Shown piece by piece: positions 39,117 to 48,932 of a stretch of 64,000 bases of DNA; the first letter of the stretch is position 1; each line of letters opens with the position of its first letter. Where the stretch lies: NCBI GenBank assembly GCA_001275005.1, contig JWZX01003278.1:1-64000 (forward strand). The letters run 5' to 3'. The notes beneath the pieces were generated by a model, which was not told the origin of the DNA, searched no databases, and saw only the letters and a list, made by a program, of their open reading frames with translations. Made by a program: the position numbers and the translations under genes. The DNA is from Chrysochromulina tobinii. Taxonomy: Eukaryota; Haptophyta; Prymnesiales; Chrysochromulinaceae.

Positions 39117-39647
39117 ATGCAAGACCCTGAGCTCTCCAACTCGCAGCCCATCCCGATGGAGGGCGAGTTCTTCGTGCTCGCCCGCAGTGGCATCTCCTTC
39201 TCGGCCAAGTCCGGCTCGACGAAGCTCGAGGCGAGCGGCACACTCTACCTTTCGACCTTGCGTATGGTCGTCGTTTGTGACGATGCTCGCCGCGCCGGCT
39301 TCCATGGCTTCGACATGCCCTTGGCAACACTTTACGACGAGAGTTTCAACCAGCCCATCTTCTGGGCCAACAATCTGACCGGTGCCAGCCCGCCACTCGA
39401 GGGCAGCAGCTTCAGCGCCGACATCAAGTGGACCATATATTTCAACAATGGTGGCGTTGGCACTTTCCTTCCCTTCTTCTTCAGGTTGCTTCAGGAGATG
39501 CGCCAGCGGCTCGCTCAGCCGGCGCACGCGCCGTCAGCATTAAACATCGCAACGATGCTCGTGCAGGCTGCGTACGTCGATCCGAGCGACCCCACCAGAC
39601 TCTTTGTGCCCGCGCCGGCACCGACACAGCAGGCTGCCCCCGCATGA
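39117..39647 (+). CDS. WBP2-like GRAM-domain protein
   Basis: A 176-residue protein whose first 140 residues match the GRAM/PH-like domain of WW-domain-binding protein 2: GTLYLSTLRMVVVCDD, FDMPLATLYDESFNQPIFWA, and IKWTIYFNNGGVGTFLPFFF. WBP2 proteins bind phosphoinositides or act as adaptors recruited by WW-domain proteins through PPxY motifs. The C-terminal tail here is only about 35 residues, Ala/Pro-rich, and has no PPxY. It therefore keeps the lipid-binding fold but appears to lack the WW ligand. It follows ARL13 on the same strand, 192 bases downstream. Confidence 0.85.
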   Translation: MQDPELSNSQPIPMEGEFFVLARSGISFSAKSGSTKLEASGTLYLSTLRMVVVCDDARRAGFHGFDMPLATLYDESFNQPIFWANNLTGASPPLEGSSFSADIKWTIYFNNGGVGTFLPFFFRLLQEMRQRLAQPAHAPSALNIATMLVQAAYVDPSDPTRLFVPAPAPTQQAAPA

Positions 39648-40146
39648 GCATGTGACGCTTCCATGGCGCGACAGGAGAGCACTGTCGATGCTTCTTCGTG
39701 CGACAATAATGCGTTCTCGTCCGTATAGTAGTTAGCACGCGCTCTGTGCACCAGGGCTGAGGGCGTGGCGCGGGTGGCGGGTGTGAGCAGGTCCCGCGGC
39801 GCTGTCGGGAGTTTCTCGGCGGGGCGGTCGCCGTCGGGGCATCGGTGCGTAGACCGCAGATGCCCTCGCCGTACGTCGACGCCGTACGTCCTGGATGATG
39901 CGCTCCAGGAGCCGTACAACGTACAAAAACACGGTCGCGCTATATACTTCCTATATACTTCTTGAGCACCTTTACCTCAAACACAGCTCGCCGCATCTCT
40001 GTTCTCTGCGAATTCACCCTCGGTCTTCGTAACTGCAAACTGGCTCTCCGTCCCGTACCGCCGTACGGCCCGATGACGTTCGACGGGCCCGCCCGCCGCG
40101 GATGTTGTGCTTCGCATCGCACAAGCAGGCGCATCCGAGAGGCCAC
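39648..40146. other. Intergenic region
   Basis: About 500 bases between the convergent WBP2-like and Grp170 genes. It holds a short direct repeat (ctatatactt, twice at 39940-39960) and a palindrome-rich patch around CCGTACGTCGACGCCGTACG near 39870. No gene is seen. Confidence 0.45.
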
Positions 40147-42987
40147 CTAACTATCCTCTTCTGTCGCATCGTCTTCCGCTTCCTTGGCTTTGTCCGCGGT
40201 AGCTGCGGCGGCCGACGCCGCCTCGGCTGCTGCTGCCTGCTCCTGTGCTGCCTGTGCCTGTGCTGCCTGTGCCTGCGCCTGTGCCTGTGCTGCCTTTGCC
40301 TGGTCCTGTGCTGCGCGTAGGTCTTCGAGCTGTGCGTGCACCTTTGCCGGCAGGATGGCGGGTTCCTTGTTACGCGGTCCCGCGGCCAGTTTCTCTCTCG
40401 CGTTGGCTGCCCATCGCTCCGCCTCAGCCACTGTAGCGAGCATGGACTCTGAGTACTCGGCTGCAGAGGGCTTGGCACCATGCAGAGCGCGCAGCTTGGC
40501 GCACTCGGCGTCCAGCGCTTCAAGCTCCGCCGCCACGTTCAGGTGTGAGGCTGCTCGCTCCTCGAGAGGCGCGAGGCTCGCGCGCACGGCCTCGCGCTCG
40601 TGCTCGTAGCGCTGTGCGCTCTGCTGCTCGCCTTCGCCGTACAGCCAGCCTTCGCATGCTTCGAGCTGCGCTGCGAGTGCCTGCCGCTCGTCGTCGCTCG
40701 CAAACCCTGCAAGTCGCTCTTCGAGGGTGGCGCGTACCTGGTAGATCTGCCCTTCGAGATCGTTCTTGGCAGCATCAGCCTTCTCGGCCGCCTCGTCGGC
40801 ACGCTGCATCGACAGTTCGAGATCACGCGCACGCTTTAGCTCGTCCTCCCTTAGGCCCAGGCGGGACAGCTCGGCCACCTCGAGGGCACGCACCATGACG
40901 GGTGGCGGCGCCGCTGGCTCGGCCGTTCCCTTCGCGCCCGCCGCGACGGGGTGCTCATGTGCGGCCGCTGCCGCGGCAGAGCTCGTCTCATCGGGTGAGG
41001 CCCCACCTGACGCCGTGCCCTCAGCGCTGTCTGCGGATCCGGACGAGCCTTCGTTGCCAGGGCCGTCTGAAGCAGTCTCTTCAGGCGCGGCCGGTGCACA
41101 GAACACTCCGTCGACCTCGACGGTCGTATTCAGTCGCGTCGTCGTCGTCGTCACCTCGTATGCCCGAATCGACGGCAGCTGATTGTCGTCGATCAGCACA
41201 TCGACACGCAGGAGCGCTCGCGCGGCATCGCTGGCGTCGTCGCCAGCGCCCTTGCCGAGCTCCACGCGACACGCTAGTTGGCGAGGGCTGCTGTCGTACC
41301 GACAGCTGATTTGCATGCGCGAGCGCGTACGCAGCGTGATGCGCTTCAGCAGCGGCACTGTCCCCGCCTTGGGAAGCATATGGCAGCCAAGTGGTCGTCC
41401 CCCCCCCTCCTTCTCCCAGTGGATCGAGGTCGCATGCAGCAGGCCCTCGTGCAAACGGAGCGGCCGCATGCGCAGGGTGCGGCTGCGGAGGCCGGCGGCG
41501 AGCGCCGCGCCGCGAGCGACGCTCTCCTCGGCATTGAGAGAGCGACTCGGCTCGCGCCCAAACGCTCTCTGCACAGCAGCGATGAAGGCCGGCGTGCGTG
41601 AGTAGCCGCCGAGAAGCTCTACCGCATCGAGCGCTGCTGGCACGAGTCCCGCGCCGCGCACGGCATCGAGGCACGCGCACATAGCTCGGTCGATGAGTGG
41701 ACCCGACAGGGACTCGAGCTGCAAGCGCGTGAGGCTGCCATGCACGTCCGTCTCGCCCACGAGGCAGTCGAGCGCCACGGTGCTCTCGGCGTTTGCGCTC
41801 AACACGCGACGCACGCGCTCGCTCGCCTGGCGCAGCCGGCTGGCCGCCCGGGGCTCAGCCAGCGCATCCACCTGGAAGCGATCGCGGAAGTCGGCGGCGA
41901 GGTGCGCACACAGCAGCTCGTCCATCGCCTGCGTCGTGTTGGGCACACATGGCAGGGACCGAGGGCGCACGGCGACTTGATAAGGGGCGAGTTCACGACC
42001 AGTCGCAGGCGCGCGTGCATGGCCCGCGCGATGACGCTGCCGCTCGCCTCCGCAGTACATGGATCCACACCGGCCGGAGCCGTCGGAACAGATCTTGGTT
42101 TGTGTTTGCAATTCGCCATTGGCGGCCTCAGATTCAAGCGCATGGGAGATGTACGCGCGCGCGCGCGCGCCGCGCGGATGGAGCAGCGACATACCGCGCC
42201 TGCCGTGCCCGGAGCGAAGGCGTGGGCGAGCACCTCGGCCGAGTCACGACGCGCTCGCACCACGCACGCCTGCACGCCCGCATGGCCAGCGTCGATGAAG
42301 ACGACGTGGTGGTCGACGCTCTCAGGCAGGTCGCTTCGGCCGAAGACATAGTCGAGCGCGATCGCGGCACCCTGCGCAGGATCGACACATGGCGGTCGTT
42401 GAGAGAAGCGCAAGCCGGCATGCATGGCAGGAGGGGCAGATTGCATCAGCTTGGGAGGAGCAACGCACTTCGCTGATGAGCCGCGTGCTGCGGAGCCCGG
42501 CTATTCGCGCAGCGTCGAGAATCGCCTGCCTCCTTGCCGCGTCAAAGTGCAAGGGGACTGCAATCGTGCAGTCAGATGGCACAGAGCCGAGCTCACGCGA
42601 GGCAGTGACGCACAGCTGGTGCAAGAGCATTGCGAGCAGCTGCGTTGCTGAGAAGTGCTGCACAGTACCCTGCGAGGTCACCTCGAGAAGCTCCGCGTCG
42701 GCGTTGTTGAACGAAGCGTCCAAGCGTGCCTTGAGCTCAGCAGCACACCCTGCAGGCTTGTTCACTAGATACGACACAGCTCCTTCACCCACAAAGCGGC
42801 GGCGCTCATTAAAAGCAACAACTGAAGGCGTCTGTCGGCGAGAGGCCTCATTCACCAGCACATCAACACCTCCACGACGCGGAGACGCGATTACCGAATT
42901 TACGTTGCCGATGTCAATACCAAGCAAGCCAGAGCCTTTGGCACCTGTTGGAATGGTGACAAGCAGCAGGAGCCACCGCGCCGGCAT
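40147..42987 (-). CDS. Grp170/HYOU1-type ER Hsp70-family chaperone (three exons)
   Basis: Proposed exons are 42987-42469, 42371-42195 and 41928-40147, joined in phase 0 to give 825 residues. Introns are 97 and 266 nt with GTGCGT and GTATGT donors. The protein starts with a signal peptide (MPARWLLLLVTIPTGAKG) followed by Hsp70 phosphate-1 LGIDIGNVNSV and an Hsp110-like TPSVVAFNERRRFVGEGA. Exon joins restore LISE|GAAIALDY and GTAGA|AMDELL, both expected in the ATPase domain. Exon 3 gives ELLGGYSRTPAF and LNAEESVARGAALAAG, then a diverged beta-sandwich, an acidic Ser/Ala linker and a long helical C-terminus ending in Ala/Gln repeats. It is shorter than animal HYOU1 (about 1000 residues) and ends EEDS, with no KDEL/HDEL retrieval signal. 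Expected role: nucleotide exchange and holdase in the ER lumen. Confidence 0.82.
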
Positions 42988-43391
42988 CGTCGCAGTGCGG
43001 CTGGAACGCTGTGTTTTGTGTCGACGTGGCACACAGGCACAGCATATGCGACATATGCTGACTAACCACAAAAACGTTCCTCTAAATCGCCGACCCGCAA
43101 CCGGTCTCTATACGGAACGCGACGCAGTGTCAAAGGACCACGCTCACATGCACCGCGACCCACCCTAGTCCAAAAAGCTCGCCGTTCACAAACAACAAGA
43201 CGCCACGCCTCGGGGCTTGGTGGTCCTCTGGAGGCGGCCTAGTGTCGTTCATCTCAGCACACCGAACCTGGCCTATGGGCCGGAAGAACAGCCTGCCAAA
43301 GTGGATTGTATCACACACACGCGCCTCCCTCCTTCCCTGAAAGCACACGCCAATGCTGCATGGCGCGATCGGGTACACAGCGCGGCATCTG
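42988..43391. other. Intergenic region with a 9-bp hairpin
   Basis: About 400 bases between the Grp170 5' end and the 3' end of the tandem-repeat gene. A perfect 9-bp inverted repeat CAGCATATG/CATATGCTG with a 3-base loop lies at 43040-43060, about 50 bases upstream of the Grp170 ATG. No gene is seen. Confidence 0.45.
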
Positions 43392-46300
43392 TCAGCTCAG
43401 CCGCGCCATCTTCGCCTCGCCTGTATCCACCTGCTCTTCGTCCAACGCCTCCGACGCCGATCGTTTGATTGCGGCCGTGCCATTCTGTGGAGTTTCCGCC
43501 CCGTGCACCGCGGGCTCCTCGAAAGCAGGCAGCTCCTCATCACCGTCGCCATCAAGGGCATCCGCCACCGCCTGCTCCTGAGTCGCGTTCCCTACGTTGC
43601 TCAGTAGCGTTAGCTCCTCATCCTTGCGCGCACGCTTGCCTAGAGCGCCACTGCCGGCACTAGACGTGGGGCTGCCCCGCGACGAGGCCGCGGCCGCGGC
43701 TGAGGGGGCAACGGGGATGTTGGGATCTAAGAAAGGCACTGCAACTATCGGTGCCACAGTGTGCGTTGCCTCGTCGGCGTCGCACCCACTAAAGAAGGTT
43801 GGATCCGCCCACCCCTCGTCGTCATCTCCGTCACCATTCATCTCTGCCACTAGGCGCGCCGCGTCCGCCGCCGCCCATGCGCCCACCTCATCCTCGTCGC
43901 TCCAACCGTCGGGAACGAGCGACTGCTGGGACAACGCCGCCATGCCCGCCGCAGAGGAGGACGCGCCCAAGCCCGAGGACGCCGCGCATGCTGCCATCGG
44001 CCCTTTTCCAGAGGATCGACTGCGGCCTCCGCTGCCTGTCTCGCCCGCTGATGACACAGCCGCGGCCACAGCCTCTTTGGCTCTTAGAGCAGCAGCGGCA
44101 GCCTCCTCCGCTTCCCTGGCCTCCTTCACGGCAAGCTCCTGCCGCACGTGCTCGCACGCGCTCTCGAGGTCGTTTCCGTACGCACCGATCGCCGCGGCCG
44201 CCTGCGCGACACTGGCACCCTTGATGAGTGCACGCACCTGCGCGACGAGCTGCCGGTCGATGGGCGAGCGCCACGTCTGCTCGAGCAGTCCGAGCTCCTT
44301 GATGCGGTCGCGCACGGCAGCGATACGGTCGAAGACGCCGCTGCGTGCACTCGAGCCGACCCCAGGGATTTGATGCTTCGCACACGCCGCGTCAAAATCG
44401 AGATGTGAGTCGCGCGCCATCTCGACGGCGACGGCGATCGTCTTAATCGCGCACGCGGGCCGGGAGGCGCCGCCATTGCCATTGGAGGTCTGCAGCAGCA
44501 GCTGGATGTCGTGCAGCAGCACGTCGTCGTCCGTCGAGGGCAGCTCTACCGGCGTGACGAGCTGTTCCAGCGGCCCGAAGCCGCGCATCCGGTCACGGAG
44601 GTCCTTGAGCTTGTCAAAGGTAGCCTTGCGCTGGTTGCCAAGCGAGATGCCATGACGCGCACATACGGCGGCGACGTCGAGCTGGTCCCAGCGTGCAGGC
44701 TGGTCGTCACGGCAAAGGTCGGCAGCAGCTGCGATCAGGTGCAGTCCTGTAAGCACGTGCGTCTTCTTGTGCAGTGCGATGCGTCGCTGCAACTCGCGCA
44801 AGAGCGCCTCTGGGAGTGGCGGCGGCGGCGGTTTGTCCTCGCGCGGCTCGAAGGGCTCGTCGGACGGCGAACCCTCGCCTCCATCCTCGGCATTGACCTC
44901 TTCCAGCTCCTCCGACGCAGGAGATAGGCCCAGTTGCTCCCGCACGTGGTCGCACGCGGCGTCGAGGTCGGTACCGCAAGCGACGATCGCCGCCGCCGCC
45001 TGGGCGACGGTGGCGCCCTTGTCTACGCCCGAGCGCTTGATGCGTGCGCGCACCTCGGCAACGGCCGTGGGGTCGACGGGCGCATCCAGCGGCTCCTCGA
45101 GCTGCCGGATGCGCACCCTCAGCGCCTCGATCGAGTCCTTGCGACTCTGTGAAAGCTCGAGGCGGCGGCGCACACACGCAGACACTAGGTCGAGTTGCCC
45201 GTCGCCTTCGACGAGGTCGAGGGCCACGGCGATGTTGTCCAGGTTAGGTGGCGTAGTCGAGCGCTGGATGCGCAGCTGCAGAGAGATGAGCTTTTCCTGA
45301 GAGTGGTGAGGCGCGTCGAGGCCGAGCGTCTCGGGCGCCACCTCAAGCAGAGCGAGCGTCTTGATCCTGTCGCGCAGCTCGCGCAGGTGACTGAAGAGCG
45401 CGAGGTTGGAGCGCTCTGCCTCGACCGGGATGCCATGCTTGATGCACAGCGCCGCGAGGTCGAGCTGCGAGATCTGACACATCTCAACGGCCGCAGCGAT
45501 ACTCGGCAGCGTCGGCGGCTCTTTCTTCTGCCCGTTGAAGCGTGAGACGAGAGGTCCCACGCGCTCCTGCAGTCGACTGAGCCATACGACGTCGTCGAGC
45601 GGCAGAGCGCGCTTTGGCGAGGGCTCAGGGCCCGCAGCAGAGGAGGAGGTGGCGGCGCCGTCTCTTTCGCCGCCGTCTTCATCGAGCGGGTCGGGCAGCC
45701 CCTGCTCGACAGCCTCCAGCAGGTTGAGCTCCTTGATGCGGTCGCGGATGGCCGCGACACGCTCATACACAGCTTTGCGCTGCGAGGCGATCGAGATGCC
45801 ATACGCAGCGCACGCGGCGACGAAGTCGAGCTCCTCGTTGCGGCAGAGGTCGACGGCGACGGCAATCGTCTTGAGCGCTGGGGCGGACGAGCGTACCTTG
45901 AGGCGTCGCTGCAACTCGCGCAGCAGCGCGTCGTCATTGAGGTCGCGCGCGGGCTCAGTGTCCAAGGCGGTCTCGGTCGCCGGTAGCCCCAGCTCCTCCC
46001 GCACGTGCTCGCACGCGCTCTCGAGGTCGTTTCCGTACGCACCGATCGCCGCGGCCGCCTGCGCGACGCTGGCGCCCTTGATGATTGCACGCACCTGCGC
46101 GACGAGCTGCCGGTCGATGGGCGAGCGCCACGTCTGCTCGAGCAGTCCGAGCTCCTTGATGCGGTCGCGCACGGCAGCGACGCGTTCCTGAATGTTCTGC
46201 TTCGAGCTGCGAGAAAGGGACGCAGAACCAGAGGCGGCGCATCGCGACCGTCGGCGAGGGCAGCAGGCGAGCGCGGTGCGCGCTGGCTCGGCAAGCTACT

Positions 46301-47258
46301 GGCGACAGTCATGGAGAAGCAGCCTTGAGGGCTCTCGGCACAGGGACTCATTAGGGATTCATGAGGGACTCATTAGGGAGAGGCAGCCTTGAGGGCTCGA
46401 GGCAAGGCGTACTGTCCGAGGGCGTCGCGAATGTCATGCCGGGCGCACGAGGCGGTGAAATTGAGCTTCGGCACGCGGTGCATCTCGACGGCAACAGCAA
46501 TCGTTTTCAATGCTGCGGGGACAGCGCCGCACTCGCGTCAGCAGGCGTGAGGAGGTGCAGAGGAGTGCGCGCGAGATAATGGCAGGGCATCTTGCACGTT
46601 CTGCGTGTGGCGCAGCTCGGCGCCTTCTGTCTGGCCGGCGCGGCCGCCGCGTCGTGGCGCAGGCGCGGTGCGTACCGCAGGCTGAGCGCGAGTGGCCACC
46701 GACGCCATTCGCCGTCTGCAGAAGCAGCTGGAGATCGTTGAGCAAGTTGGAATCATTTGGGTCTTCCATGCTCACCGCACCCTTCGGCAAATGCAGGAGC
46801 CCAAGCTGCTTGACAACAGCGGTGATCCGCTCGAATGCCGCCGGGGACGCGGTGATGCCATGCTTCGCACATAAAGCGTTCCGATCGCACTCACCATCGC
46901 CGTCCAGGAGCTCCTTGGCGGCAGCGACTGTATGGATGGTATGTGACCCTTTTAGCTCATTCTGAAGTGCCACCAGCTTGATGCGATCAGCCTCGTTCAT
47001 CTGCGCGGGCTCTGGTGGCTCAACGTCCTTTGAGGAGGACGCCTTGTACGGCCGAACGCTAGCTGCAGGGGCGGACGATGTCTCCTTCTCCTTGGGCTCC
47101 TTTTCCTTCTCCTTAGCCTTGCTCACCTTAACCTTCTCCGCTGCTGCTGCACGCGCTGGTGCCGGGAGTGCGCCCAGCCCGCGATCGCGGCACGTGTGCG
47201 CACGGTGGGCGCCTTGGCAGGCCCGGCACTCACCGTTCGCACTCGATGTGCGGCCCAT
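43392..47258 (-). CDS. Tandem helix-turn-helix-like / UBA-like repeat protein (three exons)
   Basis: Proposed exons are 47258-46676, 46512-46413 and 46206-43392 (introns 163 and 206 nt, donors GTACGC), giving 1165 residues. The N-terminus has a possible zinc knuckle C-x2-C-x3-H-x2-H-T-C (residues 11-23) and a Lys/Glu-rich linker. Two repeated modules follow in the order A-A-B-A-A-A-B-A-A-B. Module A (about 70-80 residues) has the pattern LLxxLQxxL...KTIAVAVEM...LDFxAACAxxGI...RVAAIRDRIKEL, reminiscent of a Psq-type helix-turn-helix. Module B (about 40 residues) is UBA/CUE-like: VAQVRALIKGASVAQAAAAI, then GNDLESACEHV. The C-terminus is acidic with a likely nuclear signal (GKRARKDEE). Exon joins restore module A exactly (SAC|ALKTIAVAVEM and ALG|HSKQNIQERVAAVRDRI). 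I know no named family with this architecture. It is probably nuclear. Confidence 0.7.
44134..44323 (-). repeat. 190-bp direct repeat, copy 1
   Basis: This matches 45991-46180 over 190 bases with four substitutions and no gaps by hand alignment. It encodes the module A end plus module B of the tandem-repeat protein. Other modules in the same gene are far more diverged. Confidence 0.92.
45991..46180 (-). repeat. 190-bp direct repeat, copy 2
   Basis: The second copy of the 190-base segment at 44134-44323, in the same reading frame and orientation, 1.86 kb away. Confidence 0.92.
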
Positions 47259-47478
47259 CGGGGCTGCGAATACACCTCCACACTGGAATGAAGCGAAAGA
47301 AGTCGTGCAGTGTCCCCGTCAAGATACGCGGCCGAGGACTTCTCTTCACAGTAGCCTCACAGCACGGCGCCACTCTCCAAAGGCAACCCTGAAACGTGCT
47401 AGTGCGGGCGCCTCGGGACTTTTGTGAATGACGAGCAAATGTGCCACGTGGTTGAACCTCGGATCTGGCTGACACACC

Positions 47479-48737
47479 ATGCAGCTTTTTGCACGAGTGG
47501 CCACCGGGCTTCCAGCGAGGCTCGCGCCGCGAGCACCTTTGCTGTCGCGGGTCGTCGCAGCGCGGCCCATGTCGTCGCTCTCGCGGATGGAGACACCCCT
47601 TAATCTCGGTGTTGTCGTCGTGCCGCAGCAGATGGCTTACGTTGTTGAGAGATTTGGACGTTTCCATACTGTGCTCGAACCAGGGCTGCGCCTCCTCGTG
47701 CCGTTCGTGTGCGTGCTTGCGTGCACTCTAACTCCTTCCTCTCGGCAAGGGTCACGCTAGAGCTGCTCGAGTCACCTCTCACTCTCTTGCGTGCTCCTTT
47801 TTGCAGGCACAAGGTGAGGTATGTATTCTCTCTCAAGGAGGAGGCCCTGATGGTGCCGACGCAAACCGCGGTCACACGCGATAACGTGAGCATCGGCATC
47901 GACGGCGTGCTGTACGTGCGCGTAGTCGATGCATACGCGGCCGCGTACGGCGTCGAAGACGCGCACTTTGCGATCACGCAGCTCGCACAGACGACGATGA
48001 GGTCGGAGATTGGCAAGCTCACGCTGGACGCAACGTTTCTGGAGCGCGATCAGCTCAATGCAAGCATCGTCGAGTCGATCAACGCAGCGGCGGTCGCGTG
48101 GGGCATCCAGTGCATGCGCTACGAGATCCGTGACATTGCGCCGCCTCCCGCTGTGCGCGCCGCCATGGAGATGCAGGCGGAGGCCGAGCGGCGAAGGCGC
48201 GCGCTCATCCTCGACTCCGAGGGCGAGCAGGAGGCGGAGATCAACCTGGCCAAGGGCAAGAAAGCCGCCGTTATCCTCGCATCTGAGGCGGCTATGCAGG
48301 AGCGTATCAATCTTGCGCTGGGCGATGCGCGCGCCATCGAGGCGCAAGCTGAGGCGACCGCGAACGCCGTCCGGCTCGTCGCCGCGGCAGTGACTGCCCA
48401 CGGCGGCCAACAAGCGTCCACGCTGCGCGTTGCCGAGCAGTATGTGAGCGCCTTCAAGCAGCTCGCCGCCTCGGGCAGCACGGTCGTCGTGCCGGCCAAC
48501 ATGGGCGACGTCTCAAGCATGGTCGCCACCGCAATGGCAATCTACCGAAATGGGCAACGGGTGGGTATGGCGCCGCAGAGCGGTCTTGGCGGCGGGTCCG
48601 GCGAGGATGGCGGTGGCGGCGACGACAGGGGCATCGCAGACACGTTGACGAGCCCGAGCAAGGACGACCGAGGCGGAGGCGAGGGCGAGGTCGGCGGTTT
48701 CGCTCAAGGCGGGTCTTCTGCGTCGTCGTACAAGTAG
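47479..48737 (+). CDS. STOML2: Mitochondrial stomatin-like protein 2 (two exons)
   Basis: Exons are 47479-47708 and 47807-48737. The 98-nt intron (GTGCGT...TTTTTGCAG) joins LVPFV|HKVRYVF in phase, giving 386 residues. The first 36 residues are a basic, Ser/Ala/Leu-rich mitochondrial presequence. The SPFH domain then follows human STOML2 almost word for word: VVERFGRFHTVLEPGL, SLKEEALMVPTQTAVTRDNV, IDGVLYVRVVDAYAAAYGVE, AITQLAQTTMRSEIGKLTLD, LNASIVESIN. After it come the coiled-coil segment AEAERRRRALILDSEGEQEA and the C-terminal VAEQYVSAFKQLA. STOML2 forms ring-like assemblies on the inner membrane with cardiolipin and prohibitins and stabilises respiratory and protease complexes. The extra C-terminal Gly/Asp/Ser-rich tail (about 60 residues) is lineage-specific. 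Confidence 0.93.
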
Positions 48738-48932
48738 TAGCAGTGAGGCGGTGACTCCGTGTCTGAGGCTGGGGCACCTGCTGAACGTGCCGGGCGCCCC
48801 CAAACTCGTTATAGTAAATCTCTCCGAAAAGTTTATTTTCGGAGACGTGTTTCGGAAAGAGTTGCGAGCGTCAAGAATTTTTGGGCACGAAAACCTTGCG
48901 ACAAGCCGCGGAGGGAAAACCCCTCTAGGGGA

